Assembly (NCBI GenBank): GCA_013146195.2
Contig: CM028381.1
Location: 59,526,744-59,590,743 of the forward strand
Length of the DNA: 64,000 nucleotides
From: Codonopsis lanceolata
Lineage: Eukaryota; Streptophyta; Magnoliopsida; Asterales; Campanulaceae
Direction of reading: 5' to 3'
Both the position numbers and the translations under genes were made by a program. Under the pieces are notes generated by a model that worked only from the letters and a program-made list of their open reading frames with translations, was not told the DNA's origin and did no database searches. Below, piece after piece: positions 11,015-23,361 of this stretch (position 1 is its first letter; every line of letters begins with the position of its first letter).

Positions 11015-14000
11015 TGTAACGACCCGACCCGGATTCCAACACGAAATCCCAAGGTCGTGCCGCTGGAGCTAACTTAAGAAGAGGACAAGCACTTGTTAAA
11101 CAGTAGTGCAAGTCAAACAGTCGAGCTAACACGCTCTAAACATGAACATAAAGCTGCACCAAAATACGGTATTTCAAAATCGAATCGGAAGCAATATAAG
11201 AAAGAAGTCCCAAGCTATGAAGCTCGAAACCAACGACAATGAAACCAAGAGTGACATTATCTCTCAAAGGAGGAAAAATGTAACTCGCGTGCAACATTAC
11301 AGACGCTAATCAAACCATCGGCACTCCAGGCCGGCGTTTCAACAAAGAACCAACCTGATATCTCAATTACCCAACGGCTAAAGCATACCGGGGTCAATCA
11401 ACAACAATAACAAATAGAATACAGAAAATCCCCAAAGCTACTGCGTGCCCGGGAGACAACTGAAATAAATACTAAAACCACAAACAAGGCACGACGCAGC
11501 ACGTCGGCCCAAGAAATAACCAATACAAATACCCAAGTATTCTACCCGACTGTAAAGTCTAAATAACTTTACAAAATGTCGATCTCACAAGAATAGCAAA
11601 GTACATGAAATCAATGACAATGATAAAAAGGAACAAGACTCCACAAGCTGCTACTCGGAAAAGTCGGCTGCTACAACCACGAACCACACGATCTAACCTC
11701 GGTCTATCGGCTAGGCCATGCTGATCACGATCTACTCGACCTCGGTCATCGCAACTAAAAACAAATACGGGATGAGTCATAATGACCCAGTACGCTACCA
11801 CAATATATATGCAACATATAATTATGTAACATAAACATAACCATGGTGTCATTTTATTAATGACAGGAAAACCCATGAGGAGGCATCATATCGTTTCGAT
11901 ACTCCACAAGATATCCATTTCTTCTTACTTACTAAACCATCCAAATGAACCAGGGTGTAATTCCCTGTTCAAACACAAATCAAACGAATCAGAAGGTAGT
12001 TCCCACAAAACATCATATGCAAGTATACATATCATAATATATACAAATCAAGCTATTCACACTGTTACCACGTGTAAAGGGTGCATGTTTATATATATAC
12101 ACCTATACCAGTATGTATATCTCTAAATATACATATCAAATCTCCTCCCATAAAATCATCATGCATAAGTGTGCATATCTATATATATACACATCAAGTC
12201 TTTCATATATATCTCATATACAAGTATGCATATATCTATATATACATATCAAATCTCTCATATATCATCAGCCAATATAAACATGGTCAATAAGATCTCA
12301 TGTTCAATTAACACTTTGTTATCACATAAGTGCCCATAGTAAGCCACATAAAGGATAGAGAAGATACCAAATCACTTTCGTCGTATTGCTCCTGCAATCA
12401 CAACTGTTAATCATATCGTGCCAGTGATACCCGTGTTCAGGTATCAAAGTACCGAGCTCTCTTCTCAGGAAAATAGCACTAGCCAATGTGCTCAATTGGT
12501 TACGACAAAGGGGGCTACTTCCCCACTGTAGCTAGCAGTGGAGGTGTGTGTGAAACTTGAATCCGGTACGGCGATACATTACAATCACGAATCCAATAAT
12601 TCGTGAAGGCAATGCATCGTCCCACCATCATCATGAAAACTCAAGTAATGCCAGCTGGACTTATATGCAATGCACAAGTAGATGTTTACTTGCTAATTCT
12701 CAAGTAGATATAATGACCTACTAAACTCATACGATTATGCACATTGTTACATAAATCACAAAACCACAATAGGAACTCATTTGAGTCTCTAAATCATAAG
12801 TGCCAAGTTTGTTCACTCTATTCAATTCAAGTCCCAAAAGCTAGTAATCTAGTCAACTGGAATATAATTGTCATAGGATCTCACCACGATCCTCGTAAGG
12901 TTCAATTGTTCCTTAACTTGACTCCGTTGAGTCTTTACTACAATTCCAACCAAATAGAGTTTGAACACTATATGTGTCCCAAGACTCTTTTCTATGTTCT
13001 CGTTTGAGGCATAGCAAGGTTCTCATTCCATTTAGGAATCTTAGTTCAAGTCCCAAGTCAATTATATAAGGGAAGCCCAAGTTGATTATTGTGAAATCAA
13101 GCTTAGTTCAATTTTGATTCATAATTCCACTTAATAGTAGAATCCAAGTTCACCACAATTCATTAACTGTAGAATAGATCAGGCACGAAGGCAAATACAT
13201 TCAATATGCTCATAAGTCATATCATAGAAACACATAGAAGAATCAATTCTTGACAAGGTAGGAAATCATGCATTTAGTCATAATATAAAATATACACAGT
13301 GTTCCATATTCACCTATGAAATTCAACAGAGTCACAACTTAACCATCAGTCCATTAAGTACTATCCAAGACTACTCCGTTAGTCTCGGATCATGAAGCCA
13401 TTTACTAAACTCTTCCTAGAGTAGTAACTCATTCAATAACACAAAAGTCGATGGTAGTCAAAGACTTAAGCAACACTAGAGCGGTAATAACCCGTAAGGT
13501 CAAACCATACCGGTGAGTCTTAGATAACAACATGGTCATCCTAGCGACTTATACAAGTAAACTCCATGTATAGAGTACTAAGAAAGCCCCAATCCAAATC
13601 TTCTCATAGAATAGTCCTCAAATTCATTATTCAACAAGTAGGTGTTTTTACTCATTAAAGAATCAAGTAGGAATTCGACAAGAGCGAATTCAACCTGTCA
13701 AGTAGATACATCATTCTACAACATGCTCTCAATTGTGCATTTGCTTCACACAATCACATAAACCACATAAGAACTCGATTGAGTCTTATAATCACTCATA
13801 TCAAACATGCCCTTCAATCCATCCCAAAGTTACGTAAGCTAATATATTAGTCTAACGCACTACAAACGTCGTAGGGATTGAATGTGGATTCGGTATTGTT
13901 CAATAACTCCCTAATCTCAACTCCGGTGAGTTTTACTAAAATTCAACCAAATAGATCATTGATACTATATGCATCACATTGCCCTTTCCTAAGTTCTCCT

Positions 14001-15607
14001 TTCATTTAGAACTCGATAACTAGGCCGTTCATGATCTTAAACTAGCCTTAAACCCAATCCCGAGTTTCAAACCCTAGAATCGGAGATTTTGTTAAACCTT
14101 GAATTGAAACATAATCTTTCACAAGAGTTGTTCCTAAGCTCATTATAAACAACATTCATGCTTTCGATAAAGTCAAAATCACAACTTCAATAAGAATTCA
14201 TAAAATCCTACTCATATTTCTTAGGTTGAATTGGAGGATTTGTCATCACAAAAGATGTTCATAATCATCAATAGAGCAACTATAATGAAGGGGTCATGTC
14301 ATTTTATTGAACATGAAAATCTCAGGGAATTGTCAACGTACCTTAGTCCTAATATTAATGGAGGAATGGATGATCAAAGCAAGGATTGTTGTAGAGGAGA
14401 TCGAGGCCTTCGATTTGGCGGTCTCAGATTGCCGATCGGACCACCGGAACTCCGGGAAATGGTCTCTCAAGTTGGTGGTCTCTCCATGGACGAAAATTGA
14501 GCTTCAAGCTCTGAATCTCTGGTTGTTTGTGTACACAAATGGCTGAAATGGTTCAATTTACCTTTATATACTTGCCTACTAAACCCCAATCCATGTGAAG
14601 GGTGTTATTTGGCTTTCTATTGGCTATGGCTTGCAAGCCATTGATAAGAAATGATCCAAGGGCTTAAAGGGGGTGTAGAAGAGTCAACAAAGAGGGCTTC
14701 AAGTCACCAAGGACGGCCAAGGGCAAGGGCACTTGGGTCAACAACCAAAAACCACTCAAAAACTCTCAAATCCTGAATCTGCCTTGATGCGGTCGCATCC
14801 TCCATGGACCATGCGATCGCCTCAACTGTTCATGGCCAAAATCCAGATTGTTGTTACTGGACAGTCGATCTTGTAAAATCGATCATAAATATCTCACAAC
14901 TCCAAATGAGGTTATTTTTGATTTTTATGAAAGTATACTCATTAAAATATATTTTAGAATTTTAAATTACTCAATTTGGACTTATATTCATCAAAATAAA
15001 GTTACAACAAACTCAAGTGCAGAAGCTGATATCCTGAAAACAGAATTCTGGCACAGCCGTAAGTCAAGACCTAAATGAGGTACTTAGACACCATGGAAAA
15101 TTATCAAATTTTACAGGGAGTAACCTAACATATGAAGGTAAAACATACTAAATTATTAGAAAATTCTCTTTAGTAGATTGGTACCAGAAGTTTCCCGAAG
15201 TTCGCCCAAAAACAGGACTGAATCTGTGAAGTGATATGTTGGTCAACGAATCAAACACGAATCAAACCCAACTTAATCTAGGATAAGTTCAACATGTATA
15301 AGGCTTGTTTAGACATGGTTATGGCTTGTATACAAGGCCTGGAACTCAACCGAACTTCTCTCGAGACGAAAAGAAGGCAATACAAGCAAAGAAGAACAAC
15401 CTCAAAACACAACCGAAGCAACGAAGCTTCTAAACTTCCAACCAAGCACACAACAACTAAGATGAACATTATAAACCTTAGATGCAAAATACTAAGACTC
15501 TCATGAGACTTATTAAGGTGCTAACATGTTAAGATAAACACTCGACGCATTAACAACAAAGCATGCAACACGAGAAAGTCAAATACACGAAGGTTCGGGG
15601 TTTTACA
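11015..15607 (-). mobile_element. Solo LTR related to the Tekay-like LTR, inserted in the Athila LTR
   Basis: On the + strand it runs from TGTAACGACCCGACCCGG to GGTTCGGGGTTTTACA; its complement starts TGTAAAACCCCGAAC, matching the start of the LTR at 272. It is flanked by a perfect 5-bp duplication, GAAAA (11010-11014 and 15608-15612), which fixes the boundaries. There is no internal region, so it is a recombined solo LTR. At 4.6 kb it is 1.7 kb longer than its relative, partly because about 350 bp near 12700-13010 and 13700-14015 are diverged copies of each other, roughly 1 kb apart. A TATA-like TATATAAA (- strand) lies at 14563-14570. No gene inside. Confidence 0.9.
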
Positions 15608-15641
15608 GAAAAAGATTAAAATAAAACATTGATCAAGTTTT

Positions 15642-15659
15642 TGGCGCCGTTGCCGGGGA
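15642..15659 (+). promoter_or_regulatory. Primer-binding site (tRNA-Asp type) of the Athila element
   Basis: TGGCGCCGTTGCCGGGGA, six bases after the LTR end TTGATCA. This is the conserved minus-strand priming site of Athila/Tat-group elements, complementary to the 3' end of a tRNA, usually given as tRNA-Asp. It shows the orientation is +. Confidence 0.92.
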
Positions 15660-15820
15660 CAAGCTAGTTCACGTAGTTAGTTTGTTGGTAGCGTAGTTTT
15701 TAATTTAATTTAGTTTTTAATTTAATTTTCAGTTTTTATAAAAATAAAAATACAAAAAGATTTTATTTTTAATAGTTAGTTGTTTTTAAATTGCTTTAAA
15801 TTATTTTTATACACGGTCGT

Positions 15821-16700
15821 CGATCTTTGAATCCTAAATTGGTAGAATTGAATCAAGATATAAATAATATTAGAAGAAATCAAGAAGTCCTTGAAAATCT
15901 AGCTCCCGAGTTTGATAATCAAGAACAATTGAATCAAGAGGATCCTCTGGTTGATCCCACAATGGAAGAAAATAATAATAATCAAAATCCTGAAATTAAA
16001 TCCAGTTAACCCAGTTAACAGGAATCAAAGAGAAGAAGAACCTGCAAGAAGAAATATGGAAGTAGTGGTAAATCAAAGAACCATTAATGACTTTAGTAGA
16101 CCTTCATTAAATGTTGTGACATCATGTTTAGTCTTGCCAGATGCTGTAAGGAATTTTGAGTTAAAAAGTCATTATTTTAATACAATGCCATCTTTTCATG
16201 GAATGCCCCATGAAGATCCTGTCAGTTTCTTAAGAGAATATGAATACATGATGAGTACTTTTCCTTTAGGAGGGTTGACTGAAGATCAAATTAAAATGAA
16301 GTATTTTCCCAGTGCATTAAAAGAGTTGGCAAAGCGATGGTTTATGAACTTAACACCCAATAGTGTTTATACTTGGGCTCAATTATATGATTTGTTTATG
16401 AGTAAATTTTATAAGCATGCATCTCTTACTGAATATAGAAAACAAATCATGTCATTCCAAAATGAACCAGGTGAAACATTCCATAAGTCATGAGATAGAT
16501 TTAAAAATCTGCTCATTATGTGTCCTCATCATAATTTGGCTCAACATGTGTTAGTGCTTCAATTTTATCATGGTCTTTCGCCAGGCTTACAAACTATGGT
16601 TGATAGTGCAGCTGGTGGTTCTATTAATAGAATGACACCAGAAGCACTAGAAGAATTATTTGAGATGTTAAGTATTAATTCTCAACAAGAAAGTGGCTAG
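15821..16700 (+). pseudogene. Athila gag (capsid) pseudogene
   Basis: The N-terminal piece begins near NPKLVELNQDINN and runs to a stop at 16009. After a frame change the capsid region follows with FHGMPHEDPVSFLREYEY and KYFPSALKELAKRWF, typical of the Athila retrotransposon gag family. A TGA at 16491 replaces the conserved Trp after FHKS; the same frame resumes with DRFKNLLIMCPHHNLAQHV and ends at a TAG at 16698-16700. The protein would coat the element RNA in cytoplasmic particles. With one frameshift and two stops it cannot be made as one chain. Confidence 0.85.
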
Positions 16701-18213
16701 AGGTAAAAATAGAAGCCTATATCAATTACAAGATAAAACAGATACACAAGCTCAATTTGAAAATTGGCAAATTCAAGAAGCATGTGCTTTATGTGGATTA
16801 TATTCTCATGCTACTAATTTTTGTCCATCAAGTGCTATGTATTCTGAACAGGCTAATGCTATGAATATGTACCCTCAAAGGCCAAGGAATGATCCCTACT
16901 CAAACACTTATAATCCTGGTTGGAGGAATCATCCTAACTTTTCTTGGGGAGGAAATAAGCCTTTACAACCTCAACAATTCCAACCTCAACCACCACAACC
17001 TCCACAATTTCCAAATCAAAACCAATTGAGAATTGAAGAAGTTCCAAAACAAGATGGAGCAAGTAAAGGTCAAGCAGCATTGATGAAATATATGCTTGAA
17101 GAGATTGAAAATCTAAAGAAGCACATTGCAAATTCTGAAGTTGATAAAAGAGAAGAAGGGAAGTTCCCTAGTCAAACCGAGCAAGCCAAGTCAATCACCA
17201 TTTTGAGAAGCGGTAAGGTAATAGGTGAAGAGGTAAGTGATCCCGATCCTTCTTCTAAAGTGCCTGTTATAGTAGAAAATTCTGAAAAGGAAATCGAAAA
17301 GGATAGTGATAGTAATAAAGAGAATAATGAATCAAGTAATCAAGAAGTAGAAGTTGAAGTTGAAGTTCCAAATAAGGAACAAGAAAAAGAGGTTCAAAAT
17401 AAAGAAAATACAATTGAAGTTGAAAAAGAGTTGGATCAAGAAGAAGAGGAACCTTATGTGGCTCCACCACCTTATGTTCCTCCAATTCCGTTTCCAAGAA
17501 GACTTATGAAAAACCGAATGGACAAACAATTTACGGAAATTTATAATATGTTATCCAAAGTGAATGTTAATCTCCCTTTGCTTAATGTTATTAAAAATAT
17601 TCCAGCTTATGCAAAGTTTTTTAAAGATCTTCACTCTAAGAAACACAAGTTTGAAAACAATGAAAAAATTATTGTTTCTGAAAACGTAAGTTCTGCTTTA
17701 CAACCCGAACTACCCCCTAAGTTAAAAGATCCTGGTAGCTTTAATATCCAAGTTTCCTTGGGAAGCTCTAAAAAGATGAAAGCAATGCTAGATTTAGGAG
17801 CAAGTATTAATTTGATGCCTTTTGCGGTCTATAAACAGTTAGGGTTAGGAGAACTAAAACCCACTACTATGCAATTACAATTAGTTGATCGTTCGGTTAA
17901 ATATCCCTTGGGTATAGTGGAAGACATCCTAGTTCAGGTTGATAAATTAATCATTCCAGTTGACTTTGTGGTTCTAGAGATGGAAAGGAAGATATGCACT
18001 AATAATGAAGTTCCAATATTGTTAGGCAGACCTTTTATGGCTACTGCCAATACAATGATTAATGTGAAGAATGGTAAACTCACAATGTTAGTCCTAGGTG
18101 AAACTGTTGAAATTTCTGTTTTTGATGCTATGAATAGACCTAGTGACATAAACGCATGTTTTTCAATATATGAGATTGAAAAATTATCAACTGAAACTTT
18201 TGAAGAAGAATAA
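16693..18213 (+). pseudogene. Athila nucleocapsid zinc knuckle and aspartic protease segment
   Basis: 506 codons open in one frame. Near the start is a zinc knuckle CALCGLYSHATNFC (C-x2-C-x4-H-x4-C), followed by a Pro/Gln-rich linker, an acidic Glu/Lys stretch (about residues 190-260) and PPYVPPIPFPRRL. The protease core has LDLGASINLMP, with the catalytic Asp, and later PILLGRPFMATA. The family normally reads through to reverse transcriptase; here a TAA at 18211-18213 ends the frame just after ETFEEE. Confidence 0.85.
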
Positions 18214-19561
18214 GATTATGAGAGAGATAGATTTATAGTTTATGATGATATTCCTATCCCTCCCATAAAAATTGACATTGATGAGATTGAAAGAGAAATA
18301 GAAGAGGAAGAAAGACAAGAGAGAGAAAAGTTAGAAGCTAGTAAAAAGAAAGATAAAGAAGAAATAAAGAAAGAATCAGAAACTAGTTCTGATAAGATTG
18401 AAAAAGTAGAACAAGAAAGTAATGAAATCAAGGAAGATGAAGTGGAGATTTTGAAATCTCTCTTTGAAGAAATTGAGATAGAGAACGTTGAAGTAGAAAT
18501 TAAAGAAGATGATAAAGTAGAGAATGAGGAGGCTAAAATAAAAGAAACAATTAAAGCAGAAAATTCTGAATTTATGCCGTCCATTAATTCTCCTAAAGTG
18601 GAAGAATTAAAGTCATTACCACCCCATTTAAAATATGCATTTTTAGGGGAAGGTAACAATTTGCCTGTTATTATAGCAGCCGACTTAACGGAAGAGCAAG
18701 AAGCTAGTTTATTAAAAGTTTTATGGACACATAGAGAAGCTTTAGGATGGTCCTTAGCTGATTTAAAAGGAATTAGTCCATCTATGTGCATGCATAAAAT
18801 ACATCTAGAAGAAGGTAGTAAACCTTCAAGAGAAAGGCAAAGAAGACTTAACCCACACATGGAAGAAGCCATAAGAAAAGAAGTTCTTAAGCTCTTAGAT
18901 GCGGGTATAATTTACCCTATATCAGATAGTAAATAGGTTAGTCCTGTTCAAGTAGTTCCTAAAAAGTCAGGGATTACAGTTGTTAAAAATGAGAAAGACG
19001 AATTAGTCCCTACAAGAACAATAACTGGATATAGAATGTGCATTGATTTGCGGAAATTAAATGCGGCAACCAGGAAAGACCACTTTCCTTTGCCATTTAT
19101 TGATCAAATCCTTGAAAGACTAGCCGATCATGAATATTATTGCTTTCTTGATGGTTTTTCTGGTTACAATCAGATCCCTGTTGCACCTGAAGACCAAGAG
19201 AAAACAACCTTTACATGCCCCTTTGTTACTTTTGCTTTTAGGAGAATGCCTTTTGGATTATGTAATGCACCAACTACTTTTCAAAGATGCATGATTTCTA
19301 TATTTTCAGATTTAGTTGAAAGATGTGTTGAAGTTTTCATGGATGATTTTTCAGTTTTTGGAAATTCTTTTGATCATTGCTTAGAAAATCTTACATCAGC
19401 CCTCGAAAAGATGTCAGAAACAAATTTAACTTTAAGTTGGGAGAAAAGTCACTTCATGGTCAAACATGGAATTGTCTAGGGCATGTTGTTTCAAATAAAG
19501 GCATTGAAGTTGATAAAGCTAAAATTGAAGTTATTTCACAACAACCCTCCCACTTCGCTTA
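18214..19561 (+). pseudogene. Athila reverse transcriptase segment
   Basis: A very acidic and lysine-rich linker of roughly 120 residues (18214-18600) precedes EELKSLPPHLKYAFLGE, the conserved N-terminal edge of gypsy RT. A TAG at 18934-18936 interrupts before the VSPVQVVPKKSG motif. The core follows: GYRMCIDLRKLNAATRKDHF, FLDGFSGYNQI, PFGLCNAPTTFQRCM, and the catalytic VFMDDFSVFG (FMDD for YMDD). A TAG at 19478-19480 and then a frame change end it. The acidic linker may be specific to this lineage. Confidence 0.85.
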
Positions 19562-20897
19562 AAGGTGTTAGAAGTTTTCTAGGGCATGCTTAGTTTTTAT
19601 CGAAGATTTATAAAAAGATTTTTCCAAAATCAGAAGCCTCTATGTAATTTGTTAGCAAAAGATACATAATTTATTTTTGATAAAGAATGTTTAGAAGCTT
19701 TTAATTTTTGAAAGAAAATTAATTACGCCTCTATTTTATCCGGCTCCCGATTGGTCACTTCCTTTTGAAATCATGTGTGATGCATCGATTTTGCAATTGG
19801 AGCCGTGTTAGGACAAAGGGTAGATAGAAAGCCTCATGTGATCCATTATGCTAGTAGAACTCTAAATGATGCACAATTGAATTATACAACTACGTAAGAA
19901 GTTTTTAGCGAGTATATGCTTTAGAAAAATTTAGATCATATCGTTAGGATCAAAGGTGATAATATTTTCTCGATCACTCGCATTAAAATAATAGTAAGAA
20001 AGATGCTAAACCAAGATTAATTAGATGGATGTTATTGTTACAAGAATTTGACATTACAATCAAAGATAAAAGGGAACCGAGAATGTCGTAGCTAACCATT
20101 TGTCCAGATTGGATTTTCACCCTTGCTTGAAAGCGCCAATTTTGATGATCCTGCTCCCATAAATGATGATTTTCCCGATGAGCAACTTTTAGCCATTAAA
20201 GATCTGCACTGGTATGTTGATTTTGTCAATTACTATGTGTCTCGATATCATTAATCCGGATTTTGATCATTATGAAAGAAGAAATTTTTGGGCGGAAACG
20301 AAAAATTATTTTTGGGAAGCACCTCATTTATACAAAATTTGTTCGATTCTTTTAATAAGGAGATGTATTCAAAAAGACCAACAAGGTATTATGGAATTTC
20401 ATGGATACTTTCAGTGGAGGTCATTTTAGTGGAAACAAAACCCGCTAGAAAATTTTTGCAATCAGGTTTATATTGGTTCACTGCTTTTAAAGATTGTGAA
20501 TTGTTTTATAGAACATGTGATAAGTGTCAAAGAACGTGGGATAGGAAAGAGAAACGAGATGCCCTTGCATATTAATTTGGTTGTTGAAATCTTTGATGTT
20601 TGGGGGTATTGATTTCATGGGTCCTTTCTTTGAGTATCGTAAACAATTGTGAGTATATTTTAGTAGTACATTATGTATCTAAATGGATGAAGCGGAGCAA
20701 CCAAACAAATGATGGCAAAAACAAAGGTTAAATTCGTAGAAGATTGTTTGCTAGATATGGAGTACCTAAGGCCATAATAAGTGACCAAGGAACTCATTTT
20801 ACAATAAGTTGTTGAATAATGTTCTCAGAAGCATGGTGTAACTCACAAGTTAGCTACACCTTATCATCCTCAAACATCCGGCCAAGTAGAAGTTAGC
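19562..20897 (+). pseudogene. Athila RNase H and integrase remnant
   Basis: Strongly decayed, with a frame change every 50-150 bp. Recognisable pieces in order: an RNase H start near 19760 (FEIMCDAS), IHYASRTLNDAQLNYTT-like sequence near 19850, an integrase zinc-finger region near 20455-20570 (SGLYW, CDKCQR), and the integrase core start FDVWGIDFMGPF near 20595. The end before the gap translates to LATPYHPQTSGQVE-like sequence. No functional protein is possible. Confidence 0.75.
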
Positions 20898-20997
20898 NNN
20901 NNNNNNNNNNNNNNNNNNNNNNNNNNNNNNNNNNNNNNNNNNNNNNNNNNNNNNNNNNNNNNNNNNNNNNNNNNNNNNNNNNNNNNNNNNNNNNNNN
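20898..20997. other. Assembly gap (100 N)
   Basis: Exactly 100 N, the conventional size for a gap of unknown length. Left of it is gypsy integrase, right of it copia reverse transcriptase. Confidence 0.99.
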
Positions 20998-22474
20998 ACA
21001 AGAAGAATTAAATCGCTTTGAAAGATATCAAATTCGGCAATCTTGTTCCAAGACCATTTGATCAACAAGTAATTGGAACTAAACGGGTGTTTATGAACAA
21101 GTCGATGAAGATGGAAATGTCACTAGGAACAAAGCAAGGTTGGTAGCCCAAGGCTATATACAAGATGAGGGCATTGACTATGATCAAACATTTGTTCCTG
21201 TTGCCAAGCTAGAAGCTATCAGATTATTCCTTGCCTATGCAACTTTCAAGGATTTCAAGGTCTATCAAATGGATGTAAAAAGTGCATTTCTAAATGGTGA
21301 TCTGCAAGAGCAAGTCTTTGTTGAACAACCTCTTGGATTTGTTGATATCAAAAAGAAGGACCATGTATACAAACTAAGAAAAGCTCTTTATGGTCTCAAA
21401 CAAGCCCCAAGGGCATGTTATGAAACTCTATCAAAATTCCTCATGGAAAAAGGGTTTCAAAGAGGTAAAATTGATACTACTCTTTTCTCATTAAAGCACA
21501 AAGGTAATATCTTACTAGTTCAAATTTATGTTGATAATATTATTTTTGGTTCTACTAATGATGTCTTGTGTAAAAGGTTTGAGAATCTTATGAAGGGAAA
21601 ATTTGAGATGAGCATGATGGGAGAACTCACTTACTTTCTAGGTTTGCAAATCAAGCAAACTGAAGAAGGAAATTTTATTCATCAGTCAAAATACACAAAA
21701 GAAATGATCAAGAAATATAACTTACAAGAAACAAATTTAGCAAGCACTCCAATGGGAGTTGAATGTCGTTAGGTCACTGATGAAAAAGGTAAACTAGTTA
21801 ATACAAATGAGTATAGAGGTATAGTTGGATCTCTCTTATATTTAACTGCTAGTAGACCAGACATCATGTTTGCTGTGTGTATATGTGCTCATTTTCAAGC
21901 TAATCCAAAGGAATCCCACATGATTACTGCAAAAAGAATTATCAGATACTTGATTGATACTGAAAAATTTAGTATTTGGTATCCTAGAGATTCTTCTTTT
22001 AATTTAATTAGATATTCAGATGCTGACCTTGTATCTTGTAGAGTAAACAGAAAGAGCACCAGTGGAACATGTTAGTTTCTTGGTAAAAGGCTGATATCTT
22101 GGGTATGCAAAAAGCAGGCATCAGTCTCCACCTTAACAACAAAAGCTGAATACATTGTTGTCGGCAGTTGCTGCTCACAAATTCTTTGGATGAAGCAACA
22201 TCTATTGGACTATGAAATGGAAATGGGAACATGTCCTATTTATTGTGATAATACTTCTGCTATTTCTGTTTCAAAAAAAAATCCTATTATGCATTCTAAA
22301 ACCAAACATATAGATATAAGATATCACTTCCTAAAAGATCATGTTAAAAAAGGTAATGTTCAACTAGACTATGTTCCTACAGAATTTCCATTAGATGACA
22401 TATTTACAAAAGCCCTAAAATTTGATAGATTTGAATTTCTTAGAGGTGACTTGGGAATGCTTATAATGTCATAG
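20998..22474 (+). pseudogene. SIRE-type Ty1/copia reverse transcriptase and RNase H, 5'-truncated by the gap
   Basis: Starts inside the RT N-terminus (NRFERYQI-like, then KRVFMNK). A one-base loss near 21101 is followed by one continuous frame to 22474 broken only by two stops, at 21770-21772 and 22073-22075. Motifs: RNKARLVAQGYIQDEGIDY, QMDVKSAFLNGDLQE, LYGLKQAPRA, the catalytic IYVDNIIFG (YVDN for YVDD), YFLGLQIKQ, and RNase H with YCDNTSAISVSKKNP and KTKHIDIRYHF. The downstream extra ORF and the roughly 1 kb LTR fit the SIRE/Maximus lineage. Only lightly damaged, so younger than the Athila copy. Confidence 0.87.

Positions 22475-23361
<887 letters not shown>

Larger units (their letters stand above)
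9752..20897 (+). mobile_element. Athila-like Ty3/gypsy retrotransposon, 5' LTR plus gag-pol up to an assembly gap
   Basis: The 5' LTR runs 9752-11014 and resumes 15613-15635, interrupted by a solo LTR; without it the LTR is about 1.29 kb, with ends TGATCGA and TTGATCA. The primer-binding site follows at 15642. Gag, protease, reverse transcriptase, RNase H and integrase occur in the gypsy order but with many stops and frameshifts. The element is cut by the N gap at 20898, and no Athila 3' LTR is found downstream. Dead copy. Confidence 0.82.

Noticed and set aside
11559..15506. Open frames of 60-105 codons in the solo LTR
   Set aside because: They lie in an LTR, are short, are not shared with the related LTR and show no known domain.
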